Assembly (NCBI GenBank): GCA_039881045.1
Contig: JAYWVB010000062.1
Location: 62,001 to 126,000 of the forward strand
Source of the DNA: Chaetomium olivaceum
Lineage: Eukaryota > Ascomycota > Sordariomycetes > Sordariales > Chaetomiaceae
Length of the DNA: 64,000 nt
Direction of reading: 5' to 3'
Shown: in pieces, positions 1 to 13,200 of the stretch
Layout: each line of letters starts with the position of its first letter
Position numbering within the stretch: the stretch's first letter is position 1
Made by a program: the position numbers and the translations under genes
The notes under the pieces: model-generated
Database searches by the model: none
The model's input: only the letters and a program-made list of their open reading frames with translations
Told to the model about the DNA's origin: nothing

Positions 1-1879
1 TGTACTAGGCACTACGTCCCATCTCTAACTCTAATCGTCGGCCGTCGCTGATGGTGCGCGCGACCTTGGGATGTTGGCCATGTTCCTCCCGGCGAAGAGA
101 GCAGGGTAGCCGTCCTTCGCAACAATCCAAGCATCACATCGAGCGGCACAGAAGTCACATTGAAGAGACAAACTGACAATGCCCACTGACTTGTGCGCCC
201 CTTTCCCCTCGATTCGGCAATCAATGATTTGATAATTTTCATCTCGAACATTGACTTTATCCACGCCTCACTCAGCCGCAACTTCACATCCGCAGCAATG
301 TCGGGTACATCAGATGGCAGGCCAAAACATCTACGGCCCCCATCGATGCTCAGTGGCCGTTTTGTTTCGAAACATTTCAGGCCTTGGTCAGGCCATTCCA
401 GGCCATGGCTGCATGGAAGGGCCGGTCTTCTGTGTGATCTACCCGGTGCGCGGTGATCACGGGCCAGCGTCGTGTTCGGAGATCACATTCCCAGGCTGGG
501 CTGCCGAGGCCGTGGCCGGGGCCAAGGCCGGGGTTGGGGCCGGATAGGCCGGGCCAAGGGCCAAGCAAGCCCCGGCCGAGTCTGGTGAACCCCGAACACA
601 CACAACCCACCATGGCATTGCGTCATAACCGATTCCCTTTCTTACGAGCCATGGGCCCCTGTCAGCTCTGCCTCGAATGCCCATCATCATCAGACACGCC
701 CGCGCCGCATCCGATCTGATAAGGGCAGTATTATTCACGCTAAATGCCCTGTTGGTTCGAGCCCTGCTTCAGCTCCATCCTCTAACTCTCTCGGCCCGGC
801 AGCGCGCGATTTACCCATTATTCGGTTCGGTTTTATTTTAGATCGCAATACGGCCCGGTGTTACGTGATCGAACCAACACTCCCACCTCCAACTCCCGCT
901 TCCCGTCAAGAAAAGCAACAGTTCCTGGCTGTGGCTTGGTTGTAAAATCATTCCGGGTGATTCCACTCGTGACTCGTGGGTTACCACGTGCTAAGAGCCG
1001 GGTGTATCTTTAGTGGTAGATGTCGCCCAACACAGAGAGGCTATGCCGGCCTGCGCCGAATACGGGCCCCACTCTCCGGCCGTTGTCCGGAAGACAGGCT
1101 CGGTCGGGCTCTGACCTCCGGGCATCACCCCGGGCTTTGTTCCAGACGAGCATACAACGCCCAAATAATTTGTCGTCTTCATTGCATCGGCTTAATGATA
1201 ACTAGCGAGGTAATTCTGCATTGTGGCTGCTGCTGTCCCTCCTGAAACACACAGCTTAGGGCTCTCGGACAGCTACCGATCAACGGTATGGGTCTTCACT
1301 AAGGTTGCATCATGGCCCATGTTGGCCCCCAACGGTGGCCGGTCTCAAATCTTGCAGCTCGCCTATCTCGCTTGGCATATCGGGACATCACACCGCGGGG
1401 ACGCATCTCGGAGGCGGTGGTATCACTCAAAACGTCGAAACCACGCTGCGCCATCGCAAACTTGGGGTCCGAAATCTGGCGAATGACTCTATCCCTGACG
1501 ATAAACTTCACAACTTTGCCGGGTGTCTACGTTGGTGTAACGGTGCAGCAGTTCTGCGCCTCCAGGAGCCAAGTCCCGGGGGACTGGTCCCGCTTGTTGG
1601 ACGCATGATGTTGGTCGCCGCCGCGAGATCGCAGATGCCCACTGGCCACCCCTGAGATTGTTCAGCATGTGTATTTTGTGCCGCTCTGGACTGATGATGC
1701 AAGATTGTCGAGCCGGCCGAAAGTCACAGTTTGCGAGTGCCAGAGGGAAACTTTTGGTAGGGTCTCCTGATTTCTCGCCCTTCAATGGCAACCACACAAA
1801 CTTAGGTAGCTATCCTGTTGACGTGCAACATCCGCCGTCCTCCTTCATCCTATGGCTGACCGAAATAACCATGGTCTAG
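1..1879. other. Intergenic, no gene supported
   Basis: Only short overlapping frames are present and none shows a recognisable domain or an intron-joined coding pattern. The stretch from about 430 to 560 is GC-rich with GGCC-type runs. It is the 3' side of the HET gene that ends at 1880. Confidence 0.5.
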
Positions 1880-4147
1880 TTATATAATCCAGTTTAAGTC
1901 AATGCCTCGTCCCTCCTGCTCGAAAACGATATGGCGTAGCTGAAGTCTTCCTACCCCAAGCCTCTGCCAGGCTCTCCCGCCCTTATTTATTCCATCAACC
2001 GGTGTCGTCACAGGTTCGACAATCAGAACGTGACAATACTTTTCGTATCCCCCCGGCACGTCTGCTGGCACCTTGATGGTGCCCACAACGACGACGCACT
2101 TGGGGCTCAGCGTGATCATGGGCCTGCCGTCGTCCAGGGTGATCTCGTCGGCTTGCAGCTGGGAGACGTCTCGCACTGGAGCCTCAAGCCTGGAGGGGAC
2201 CGGGTCTGACTCGGAACAAGGCCAAATAAGGTCCTTATCCCACTCAATATTGTAGCCCGGAACATCAACGTATTCGATCGGGCCGGCGTACGCCATCCAC
2301 GACCAGGACGGCACCCGCTCGTCCGGAGGGAAGCCGGCGATGCGCTCCAGGCCGGTTTCCCCGCGTCTCTTCCAGAGAAGGTATCGATGCATATGCCTCT
2401 GAAAGACGCCGTAGCCACCGGGCCCTCCAATCGTCTGCACCAGCCGCGCTTCGAGGCCGCGGATCGCGGCCGGTCTGTCCTTGGCGAAAGTGAGCTGCAT
2501 GGCCGAGTACTGCTCGTAGAAGCTCTGGATGAGCTTGATCCTCTTCCCTTTGGAACGCGCGTCGCCGTACCGAGGAAAGTCGCTATCTCCGAGGAAGGCG
2601 GCCTTCTCGCTGTAGTACTTGTCAGCTCATTCCACGGAGATAACGGAAAAGGCGGAGGAAGGAAAGAGGGGAGAGAAAAACGTACTTGTGCATCTTCGTA
2701 AACGTCTCGCACCTCACCCCTTGGCCACATTCCCAGTACGTCTGCTTATCAGTGAAATAGATGGTGCGCCTCGACAACGCCCGCTCCTGCAGCACCCACC
2801 CTCGTCTCTGGAGCTCGCTACGGCCCACATGCTCGTCGAAGTCGTCCAGCATGTCGCAGACATAAACCTCGTCCTCAGGCGCCTTCAAGTTCCTCTCTCC
2901 TCCTTCTCCTCCTCCTCCTCCTCTCTCCCCTTCCACCACAACCACCACGTCCCTCTCCCCTTCCCGCCAAAGGCCGTCCCCCTCGGACGGGAGCGGGGAC
3001 TGGGACGGGGACTGGGACGGGGGCCGTGGCCGGGCCGACGACAGGAAGCCGTCGTCCGGGCGGCCGGCGCGGATGGCGGCAATGGTGCAGTAGGCCGAGG
3101 TGTAGACGCGCTCCATCATCTGCGACTCGCGCTGCCAGTCCTGCGCGTCGTCCTGCACAATGCACAGCGAGTCGATCCAGAGGTACCGGACCCCCAGGCC
3201 GCGCGCGACGAGGACGGCGTCGCGAAAGGTCCGCGGCAGCTGGGACAGCTCGATTCTCCGCTCCTTGATGGTCTGTTCTTGTTGGCCCTGTTGGCCTTGG
3301 CCTTGCTGTTGTTGTTGCTGCTGCTGTTGCTGCTGGCTGCTGCTGTTGCTGTTGCTGTTCTTGTTGTTGATGTTTAGATATGACGAGGTCGGCCTTTACC
3401 GTGGTGCGGACCATATCCCTGTGCTCGTTGGACCCGGCAGGGCCGGGGGACGGAATCGAACCCCATCGGTGTGACAGAGCCAGGTAGTTACTGGATTGTT
3501 CAATATCCTTGGTTTGGTACACGAGTCGGACCTCATTGTCGGCGAACTGCTGTTTCTGCCCCGGCTCGCCCACGTCGATAACTCGTGTGGGGAAGAAGTC
3601 TGATGGTCTTTGAGAGCATGAGTGGTTATCATCGCAGTCCGAGATCCACAACGAGAGCAGCTTCATGTGCAAGGGGCTGCCGAGCGCGGGTAGGTTGGGA
3701 AATCCCAGTTGGATATCCTGCGCGGTGTGGACTGGATAAGTGTAAACGTGTCAGAAGCTGGGCAGTGAGAAGTGAACGTCCCAGCGGCAGATGCCCTAGT
3801 TACTATGCTAAAAACATACCGAACCGTGTGCGGTAAAGAGATGCCACCAGCTGCTTCTCTTCATGCCCTCTGCGGGCCGCGAGATACGAACCGGTCCTCG
3901 AAAACTGGACCCTCGCACTCTCCGGTAGACCTCCATACCGCCGGGCACACGACGAGTGGAGGAGTTGGCAAAGCGCACAGTGACCTTTCTTTTCCGCTAG
4001 CCCTGCTAGAGTATCGGCAAAGCGCTGACTGGGAGCTGAAAGCTTTAGCTGGGCGCATCGGTTGCAGAGAGGAGAAGGCCCTCGCCGACAGGCGGCGGGG
4101 AGAATTGCATCGATCGCTGTGTCCGTATTATGGAGATCACGGAACAT
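1880..4147 (-). CDS. HET-domain (heterokaryon incompatibility) protein, with polyQ frame break
   Basis: HET-domain proteins trigger growth arrest or cell death after nonself fusion in filamentous fungi. The first exon starts at ATG 4147 and carries a Cys-rich leader (PLCNRCAQL, HCALCQLL). An intron follows, then a second exon beginning DIQLGFPNLPALGSPLH near 3705. The domain signatures follow in order: LALSHRWG, then YLWIDSLCIVQDDAQDW, then SAYCTIAA, then GWVLQERALSRRTIYF. A further intron (donor gtacgt near 2684, acceptor gctgacaag near 2630) leads to the C-terminal SWSWMAYAG part and a stop at 1880. Two low-complexity inserts lie inside the domain: a Gln tract at about 3270-3375 and a Glu/Gly/Val-rich stretch at about 2890-2990. 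One extra C in the Gln tract (3335/3336) shifts the frame; removing that base joins the two halves perfectly. The gene may therefore be functional with a sequence error, or a disrupted allele. Confidence 0.85.
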
Positions 4148-4845
4148 CTTTGTCGCTATGATGGTGTCGGGACTGTACTCCCAGCTTTCGTTAAACTACC
4201 CCATTTGATGTAAGCACATTGACCTCGACATAAATGCTAGCTGGGCTTGGTAGTATATTACCTTCTAAGGGCGGCGATTGCAGTCACGTATTAGTTCTCG
4301 TGATCTATATATGAGAGATAAACTCTTCGCGGCAAGGGCGTTGACTTACTGTCTAGGTGAATAGGCACAGAGAAGCCAAGTTAGTCGCTAATAAGGTATG
4401 TGCAACCATCTTTCCGCTCCGGTACAACTCACCAACTGCGATCGGCCTTAGTAACAAGAGCAACGTGCGAAATCAGACTCAGGAAGAGAACAATCCTTAC
4501 CATCTATCAAATACAGGTTCGGTATCACTGTCAGCTACTCATGTTCAGGTCTTCGTCATGAACCGGATCTGGCCGGATATCTCGACTGGTAAGGGGTCCA
4601 CCCACATACTGCTCGTCCGAGATTACAATATCAGCAAGGATGTCTGGTAACTACCGAGCAAGGGAAGGAAGACTTACATCCTCCTTGTTGTCAGCATCTT
4701 CCTGAACCGTTGCCCCACCAAGACAACTTGATGACACCGATGGCAGGAAAACGACGGCTCACAAGCGTCGGCATTGTAAAACCACAGGCGTACATTGGGT
4801 TGGGTTTGGCTGGAATTACAAACGTACATTCCTCTGCTCGCAGTA
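4148..4845. other. Intergenic, nothing recognised
   Basis: An open frame on the plus strand (4357-4650) lacks any recognised domain. This stretch separates the HET gene start from the 3' end of the kinase gene. Confidence 0.4.
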
Positions 4846-6808
4846 TCATTCGTCAGCGGATGGATCCGAGAGAACTGAGGGAATCCTGTGACGGACCGGA
4901 ACATCCAGGGCCCCTTTTCCGCGGTTGCCTGCAGGAGACCCTGGGGCAGGCTTTGCGGGAGGTGGTTGGTTCGGCTCGTTTGGAGGCGGCGGAGTCATCG
5001 CCTGCGTGAGGCCACTCTTCATCTCGCCTAGAAGGTTAGTCAGTTTGTCGCTCACACTCCTAGCCGTAGCCCGCACCCTCTCCTTGTCTTGGGCTTCGAT
5101 AGTCGTGGAAGCGTGGATCCTGACAATGGGAGGTTGACCTGTCTTGGGTAATCCAGGCGTCTGGATTCGCTCCATGTCTTTGTCAATACCTGCCCTTTCC
5201 CTACCATCGGCGGCTCCGTCCGGGGGGAGAGCGACGACTATCATCTCATCGGCAATGAGACGGATGACACGCCGGAGGGCCGTGGAGGTCCCACAACGCG
5301 GGTCACTCAACAGTTTTTCAATCCACTGGGTTACAGTAGGATGGACAGCGAGCCGTGGTTCGATTGTGCCGTAGCCCCCGATAATGGTATAGAAGGTGTT
5401 CTTCTCGCCACCATTGGGCCCAACCGACTGACTGAAGCTGCGTAGGCCGTCGTTGCCGTGGAGGAGCCACACAATGAACTCGAGATATATGCAGCCAAGG
5501 GACCATATGTCGAAGAGGCGTGACCAAGGGGCCGTACCGCCCTGCTCATACTCTGGGGGTGAATACATCAAAGTGCCGGCCTTGGTTTTGGTAGCAACGT
5601 TTTCGCGCAATGCTGTGATAAACTCATGGATCTTGGCAAGACCGAGGTCACCGACGACGAGGCGGTCGGGTGGCAACAGGATGTTTTCGGCGGTATCATT
5701 CTTCTTTTGCTCCCCGAAGCATAGGATATTGTCGGGCTTCAGGTCACCGTGGCGACATTTCTTGGAGTGCAACGCGCTCACGGCGTCTGAAAGGCCTGCC
5801 ATCTGGGCAACGAGCCACATGACATAGTCGGGCGTCGGGTTCGGGGTCGTGGTTTCCCAGTACTTTCGGAGACTACCCCTTTCAGCCCACGGGAATAAGA
5901 AGTACTCTTTGTCGTCCCGTCTGTAGTGAGCAAGTGTCAGGAGTAGGTGCGGGTGGCCAAGGCCATTCATGATTTTGAGGATTTGAGCCTCGGTCATGTT
6001 TGTGCCTGTGATCCTGTACAAATCCTCCGGTGAGAGGTTCAGTTCTTTCACAGCCAACCAAGGATGTTCCTCCTGCGTTGTATCTAGCTTTTTCATCGGT
6101 ATCGTCTATTCCCAAGCGTTAATCAGTTAGACACTTAACGATCCAGAGATATTCAGGACGAGGTACGCCGACTCTGTGGGCTTTGCTTACAAACTGTATG
6201 CTCCTATGTTGTTTACCAAGAGTGAGATGGTCTTTATGGAGAACTCTTTCCGACACGGTGCTAAAAGTGCCCCGATAGATGGGAGGATCCGAGGTGAGGA
6301 AAGGGAGCCGCCTTTCTTTCTCGAGTTCGGAATACGCGAAGGTGTCCGTATCGAAGCTTTGAGCTATGAACAACCACTGATCTTTTGAGAAAGACTCGGC
6401 CACACCGTCAAGACGCTCGTCAAGGCTTTCGCTCAATTGCGGGTGCGTCATCTTAGCATCCTCGACCATTTTCTTGAGCTTCTCGGTGAGCTCGTCCATT
6501 GTAACAGGCAAGTTCTCGTCGCTGAACTGAGCTAGACGAAAAAGAGGAAAGTAATGTTGATTACTACCCATGCGAAGAGTAGCAAAGGTCCGGAATGCGC
6601 TGTGAGATGCGAATCTCGCAGTGTCCTTGATTTCCTTGATTTCCCTCTTGCTTGGCTTGCCATGTCTGGCTTCCAACTCTCGTGCTATAGTCGCTTCGGA
6701 TAGTAGGGTTCTCAACCGTTCCGTCGGAACAAACCGTCCCGGTGAATCGCGTGAGGGGACCATAGAGTCTCTGAGCCTCTGATGCAAGTTTTTGCCCTCT
6801 GCGTCCAA
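4846..6808 (-). CDS. Atypical serine/threonine protein kinase (accessory fungal family)
   Basis: Two exons give about 625 residues. Exon 1 runs 6808-6191 and exon 2 6105-4846; the 85-base intron (6190-6106) has donor gtaagc, branch ctaac and acceptor aatag, and the codon phase matches. Residues 1-175 form an N-terminal region of unknown function ending in the family-typical FSKDQWLFIAQSF and LPFLTSDPP. The kinase fold starts near residue 175 with a weak glycine loop (YRGTFSTV). The ATP-binding lysine is in WLAVKEL (about K226), the catalytic loop is HGDLKPDN (D about 327), the metal-binding motif is DLG instead of DFG (D about 359), the APE position reads SPPEYE, and DIWSLGCIYLEF marks helix F. 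The core catalytic residues are therefore present. A Pro-rich tail (PPPPNEPNQPPPAK) follows. It lies head-to-head with a decayed relative at 8225-9660. The substrate is unknown; location next to HET and NACHT genes suggests a role in nonself response, which is inference. Confidence 0.85.
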
Positions 6809-8224
6809 AGGCGTTTTGGCGTGCGGCGCGTGCTTACGGATGATCCCATGGCGACCCGTCTCAGCAACGCAGAGTGGAAAAAACGACTAGATTTAAATAT
6901 CAGCGATGATTTGGTGGCATATGCGTCCCAGCGATTGGTTCAGGTTCAAGGGAGGCAGAGGTGTTCGAGGGAACCTGCGGAAGCATATGCTCGTATACAT
7001 ATATGTACAAATGTACACATACCGACCAAACAAATCCTCGCAAAAACCAGAAAAGAAACACAAAGTGCATTCTGGGGTTCACGAACCTCCAATCGGCACA
7101 ACAGCTGGCAGAGGAGTCGGCATAGTATGCAGTGTCCCATTGCAGTTACAGATGGACGCATGCACTACCACCAGTTGATAGGTAGATAATTAGCGTGAGG
7201 TTGAATTGGGTATCTTTAAGGTACTACTGCATGAGATAACGTAAGAAGCTGTGAAGCTCGGCCTGTCGGGTACGCCCAGCCAAAGAAGCATGATGCAGTG
7301 AAAATGAAAGTAGATGAAAGCGAATCGTAGCCGCCGTCGTCGTCGTCATTATCCTCATCATGCACAAATGAAAGGTCAGCGTCCCAAACCTCGTCTTCCG
7401 GCAGCCGTGGACTCGTGCCAGGGAGCCTTGCGCAGCCATCTTCTCAGAGACGCCCCGCGTGATTGCGCCCATCTGTTCATTGTTGCCCAGCTAGTGTGGC
7501 TTGACGGTGCTATCCGCTCTTCCAACCCCTCCATCCCCTCCAATGATTCACTGCACCACTTCCCACTCTACTTCCCACCGCCTAGGCAACAAGGCGTTCT
7601 CCGGCTGTGGGCCTGTGTCCCATAGCCTCACATCAAATTCCGATTTCCCGCAAGAGACAAGGCTCGGGTTGTGTCTGTGCGACTTCCTCGAGAGGGAGGT
7701 GGGAAAGAGGGGTTGGGCTGTGTTACAGCGGGCTGCATGCAGTCTCAGGCACCGCGCCATCTCTACAGGTAGCACACACCGAAGGGTTGAGAGTCAAGGC
7801 TGAGAGTCATGGACTCGTGGCGTCCACTAATCATGCCCTCTGGCCCTACCAACTTGCCTGCGGCAGTAATATCGCACACCCCCCATCGGGAAAATGTCGA
7901 GCCTTGACAGGAGAAGAGAATGTACATATGATTGCTTAGTGCCCTCAGGCATGATGTGCTGTCTGTACCGGTTTTCGTGTCCGCGCCTCACGGCCTGAGC
8001 TTCAAGACAAACATCCACGATGGGCCTGTGGCAATCGACAGCCAAATTCGGGGCCGGTGAGCCGGACCGGGTCAACATTGACGCTCCTCCATAACGAACT
8101 CCGAAGGGAGCAGCTCTACCCTCCAGACGGTAATTGGCACTGCCTTCATCCCAGCCAAATGTGTTTGATGAGAAAATTACGGTCGTCGCGCCCTTGACCA
8201 TCGCGGGCTCGGAATTAGGCGATG
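6809..8224. other. Divergent intergenic region between two kinase genes
   Basis: No convincing coding exon is seen. The plus strand from about 7960 may hold the eroded 5' end of the kinase remnant. A minus frame at 7827-8447 is antisense to that remnant and is not accepted. Confidence 0.4.
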
Positions 8225-9660
8225 CGATACCTACAAGGCAGAACAAATTGTTCAACGGGCAAAGAGGACTTTTGCCATTCTCGTCCTCAGTGGTTGCGAG
8301 AGCATCACCTACGACCTGTTGGTTCGCGAAGGCATGACCGATGCTCATCTCCCACTCTCCAGTTTGAACCCCGACAAACATCCTCCGCTCGACCGGGCCC
8401 CGGGAACAAAAGATATTCAACCTATTCGAGAGTCTAGGATCACCCAAGGTCTATCGCTTTTGCCAAGAGCAGTGGCTTGCCCTGGCACCAAAGTTCGGCG
8501 GCTGCGAAGACCACAAAAAGCTCGATTCTCAAAACACCCATTGCCATTTAGAGGCAAAGAAGTCATCGCGTCCACCGGATTCAGCACCGTATTCAAGACG
8601 ACGCAGCTTTCCGCACACCATGACGGGAAAACCGAAGAAGATGGAGTCAGAGTCGCCGTCAAGGAGCTCAAGGACGGAGCCAATTCAAGCAGGAAAGGAA
8701 GAATCTGGCGATAACCAGAAACCTGAACAACCCCATCTCATCAAGCACATTGCCACCTACGAGGTTCAAAACCCAGACGGCTCCAGCACATATTCCATCA
8801 TCTTTCCCCTGGCGAGCGGCGGCAACCTGCACACATTTCTGGAGCACCCAAAACGGGGAACCACAGACCCCGGAACTCATACAGTGGGTCGTTTGAACAA
8901 ATCCTCGGACTCGCCAAGGCCGTCCGCGACTTGCACATGGGCTTCCAAGGCGCAAGACACTGTCGCCACGGCGACCTCAAGCCCCTCAACATACTCCACT
9001 TTGATGATGCCGGTACCGGCTCCTCTTCGAAAGGCCGAGGCCGTCTAGTGATTGGAGATCTCGGCATCTCCAAGATCCACGACGAGGCGACGGGGGACCG
9101 GAACAGCGCAACGCAAACCCGGGCCGGCCACCACGCCGCACTATGAGCCGCCCGAGGCTCGTGGCATTTGCGACGGCAACGACGACGAGAACCAGGCGGC
9201 GGGCCGTGGCAAGCCGTGGTCACGCAAATACGACATGTGGTCCCTCGGCTGCATCTTCCTCGAGTTCGCCGTCTGGTTGTTCGACGGCGCGGCGGGCGCT
9301 GGACCGTTTCAGGGCGGACCGGGGTTCTGGGGCCTTCTACGAGACACAAGAGGGGACGGCGGCGAGGTGCAGGTCGTCGTTTGCCAGGCAGCCCTGTGCA
9401 TCATGGAGAAGATACGACGAGACGTCCGCTGTCGCGACCAACCGGGCGGGACGCGGACAAGGCTAACAAGGCGGACGAGGCGGACAAGGCAAACAAGGCG
9501 GCCCCCGGACCGCTAGAGAGAACTCGTAAATCTCATCGAGGGGGACCTGCTGATCCCCCGAGGTCGAGGGTCGTTGCGACGCGATCGGCTTGTCGCCGAG
9601 CTTGAAGGTATTGTTGAGGATGCCAGGCTGGTTCTCGGGGTCACCCCGGAGTAGAGGTAA
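8225..9660 (+). pseudogene. Kinase remnant, same architecture as the gene at 4846-6808
   Basis: Fragments of one kinase are spread over three frames in the right order: TFAILVLSGCESITYDLLV and REGMTDAHLPL (8260-8345), FCQEQWLALAPKFGG (8460-8505), PLPFRGKEVIASTGFSTVFK (8538-8600), VRVAVKELKDG (8647-8680), HLIKHIATYEVQNPDG (8738-8780), ASGGNLHTFLEHPKRG (8813-8860), then DLHMGFQGARHCRHGDLKP and LNILHF (8930-9000), VIGDLGISKIHDE (9050-9090), YEPPEARGI (9143-9170), KYDMWSLGCIFLEFAVWLF (9228-9285), and a C-terminal LVNLIEGDLLIPRGRGSL (9525-9580). At least four frame changes interrupt it, and after 8680 the alpha-C segment is not readable. Catalytic loop (HGDLKP) and DLG motif match the intact kinase. 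It is more damaged than neighbouring single-copy genes, so true decay is likely, though some breaks could be sequence errors. Confidence 0.8.
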
Positions 9661-9937
9661 GGCAAGATAGGTGCTTAAGCGAGGCAAGATTGTTTTCAAA
9701 CGTTGGATACCAAGTACATGTACGGTATAATTGATTCATGCCTTTGACAATGACATCCCAGAATAACACCTTAATTAGTTAATTATCCGTTCCGCCTTGA
9801 CTCTAGCAATAGACAACAAGATTCTATAGTTGCTACGGAGGTAATCTGGCCAGTAATGGCGCACAAGTTGCTGCTGAGCGATTAATGCTTGACTACGAAG
9901 TATGTAACTACCTTTTAGTCACATCTACACAGTAGTA

Positions 9938-9947
9938 TGGGCGACTA
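9938..9947. repeat. Target-site copy TGGGCGACTA at the 3' end of LINE A
   Basis: Reverse complement TAGTCGCCCA follows the TG-repeat tail of LINE A. The identical 10-mer is not at the 5' end of the same element but at the 5' end of LINE B (22550-22559). Confidence 0.85.
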
Positions 9948-10271
9948 CACACAACACACACACACCACAATTTATTCCGCCCGGCGGGCCTAACCCGAAA
10001 GGGCAACTATCATGCAATCTACTAATACATATCCTAAAATGGATCCTGGTCTCATGAAGCCCGTACATCCTCCTTTTCTGGCTTATCTCCTTACAATTTT
10101 GCCCTCTCTGCTGCGGATGCTCGTGGGTTAGTAGTATACGAATAGTAAGCTGGCTTGAAGGCTAGTCTCCAAGTGTCCAACGTCCTATCTTCGGCGGCTG
10201 AAGCGCGCTTACTCCGTGTGACACGAGATGAAGGGGGGGGTGGTGTTAGTCGGGGTTTAGGATGGGTGAGG

Positions 10272-13200
10272 TTAGTTTTGCTTCATTCTGTTGTTGTTCA
10301 GTCCTCAGACGACCTGTGGCAATGGCAAAACGTATCGTCGCCCGCACCGCCCGCATGTTGGGGGACCAGTCCTTGTCATCCGAGGGCGACTTTCCTCCCA
10401 GGTAGAAGGAGAGGTTCCCCCTGTGGACATCCGTACATTGCAGCATCTCCCTGCGGTGTTGATCCCATTGCTTTGCATCGGAAGAGGAAGTGGTCCACTG
10501 TCTCTCTGGCTTGTCCACACGTACACTGATCTGACGGTGCTGCTTTGATACGATGCAGGTATGTGTTGAGCTTGGTCATGCCTGTTCTAAGCTGAGCAAG
10601 CACGCCAGCCTCGCTTCGGGACAGGTGGTCGTATAATAGTTGGGTGTGCTTCCCTGGTAACGCTATATCGACTCTCTTGGAATGTCTGCCCACTTTGTCA
10701 GGTAAGGACGTGGGCGGTGCCCGCTTTGCCCATGCGATACGGAGGGCTGTTGACCGCATGGCAGGATCCTGCGTTTGTGGCGTAGCGTCCTGCCGTGTTG
10801 CTTCCTTTGCTTTCGCTTTGGCTGTGTTCAGGAGCTCGTTTTTGGTACCCGCTTGGATCCAGACGACCGAGATCGTGTTTCCCGCCTTGCGTAAGGCACT
10901 TATCGCATCGTACGCCTGACAGAGATATTGTTGTCCTGATTGCTGGTGTGGTCGCTCCAAGGCCATCACGGCTGCCTTGTTGCTGGTGGCAAGGATGATC
11001 TTTCGGTACCTGATATTTCGAATCAACCTCAACGCGTACCCAATAGCCGCAAGCTCGCCTGAGAACGGGTTTTGCTCCGACCTGGAGCCCAGCGTCACAC
11101 TAAAGGCTTCGTTCCTTGAGCCATCTCGCATCGGCAGCGGGAGACGGACGACTCCTCCGATCCCTACCATGTTGTTTCGTGCGGAGCTGCTTACGGCGAT
11201 CCGGACCGCCCACTCTGTCTCTTTTTGCTGGATGCCCGTTCTGTCAACCGTAGTGCGGACTCGCCTCTCCCATGGCGCTAATACGACGGGAGCGATGGTT
11301 TCGAGGCTGTCCAATGGGACGTCCTTGAGGAGATCTGCTACCTGAAAGAAAGGCGAGCGGTAGGATCTCCGGAACTTGCGCATCCGGGAAGTGGTGTTGC
11401 GGAGTGGATTCGTCTCTGGTAGGGTGTGGATGTCCGTCCACATCTTGATCGCCCTCTTCCAGAATCGATCTTGAGCTGTGGGGATGTGAGCTTCTGCTTC
11501 TGCTACGCGTGTTGCTACCGTGCTGAACGTTCCTATGATCCCTTGCGCCGCGACCCTCTGCACCCTGTGTATGGCCGGCGCGGTCTTCCAATTGCATTGG
11601 TGCATCCAGACGCTGGATGCGTAGTCCACCACTGGCGCGACCATGGCGGTGAACAGCTGCCGCGCCGTAGCCGGGGACAGACCACTGAGCCGTTTCAGCT
11701 CCATCGCCGCGCTGAGCCCTTGGAGGCCGCTCTTGCGATATGCTCCTTATACCTGAGCTTGGCATCCATGACCACTCCAAGGATCTTAACGTGGTCTTTC
11801 GGCTGAACATCTTGACCCTTGATCGTAAAGGGCTCCGAGTTGGCTTTATAGGCCTTGCGGGTAAAGTGGATGACGGCTGTCTTGTCTGCTTCAAATGTCG
11901 CTCCGCTTCTCTTTTCCCAGTCTAGTGCTTGGTCGATGATTGCTTCGATGCCCTTGCGTGTGCTTTGTGCCGTCGGTCCTGTGACCCAGGCGGTAAAGTC
12001 ATCGACAAAGGCTATCGCGCCACCGTTGCTATCGATCTTTCGCTGGACCAGATCCGCGTTGAAAAAGAGGAACAAGATAGGGGAGAGGGGCGAGCCTTGG
12101 GGCAGGCCAGCCTGTGGGAGGTCCCGTCGTTCCGCAGCATGCCCGTTGACCTGGATAGAGGCCGTACGGTCAGAACAGAAAGCTTCTGTCCATCGGCACA
12201 GCTCTTCCGGGATACCACGTGCCCTCATCCTCTGGACCAGCCGTTCCTTGCAGACTCCGTTATAGGCTCCCTTGACATCGAAGCTAATGAGGCTGACAAT
12301 CTTCGTCCTCTCCAGGCCGTGTAGATCTGCTCCTGTAGAAATACCAGCGCCTGCTCTGCTGATCGCTGCTTCCGCGCGCCGAAGTGGTTGGTGGGCAGGA
12401 GGCCGTAGGTCTCCACGGCGTGGGACAGCCGTTCCGCGATCACCGACTCCAGCACTTTGCCCAGCGTTGCTAGGAGGGAGATTGGCCTCCACGCTTTTGC
12501 GATGGTGTAGTCCTCTTTGCCCGGTTTCTTGAGCGGGATGATCTTAGCATGTCGCCACTGGCTGGGAAGGGCCCCGTCCTCCAGCGAGGCACGGAAGAGC
12601 GCCAGTACATGGTGCTTGACCACCTGCCAGACTTCCTTCCACACCACTGCCGGCAAACCGTCCTCCCCTGGTGCCTTCCAGGACTTCGTTGCGAACAGCT
12701 GTCGTTCGACTTCCTCCATCGTAAGGATAGGCGTCATGATGGGTGCCCTCTGTGGTCTTGGACCTTCATCGTCGATCGTATCGGGCAAGGCCGGGAAGAA
12801 TCTTGTTAGGAGCTCTTCGGCCTGTTCTCTATGATCGGCCGTGGATGTACCATCTGCTCTAACAAGTTGCGGGATCCTTCCAAACGTGGTATCATCTCCG
12901 GATTTTAGATACTTTGCAGCCTTCCAAATGTTGTCGTTGTCCGCAAGGAACTCGGCCCAGTGCTTCTTCTTCTGCTGCCGGATGGCATCGTGGTACTGTT
13001 TTGCTGCACCCTTTGCCAATTCCTCAATCTCGGCTGTGGTCCAACCTGCCCGGCGTTCCGAGCGAGCGCGGTTCCTCCAGTGCGTGTAGATGTGACGTAG
13101 CTGCGTCAGGTCCGTAGTCCACCATCGCTTTGCGTATGGCGATGGCCGAGCTTTGGGAGTGAGGGAATGAACCACGCCTGAGACAGTGGACATCAGGCGG

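Noticed and set aside
740..790. Possible tRNA because of a GGTTCGAGCCC B-box-like sequence
   Set aside because: The arms around it do not pair well and no A box or cloverleaf is found upstream.
4357..4650. 97-codon plus-strand frame
   Set aside because: Composition and sequence show no domain, signal or intron pattern; not enough to call a gene.
7827..8447. 206-codon open frame on the minus strand
   Set aside because: No recognisable domain, and the plus strand in the same place reads kinase-family motifs (TFAILVLSG, REGMTDAHLPL). It is an antisense shadow of the kinase remnant.
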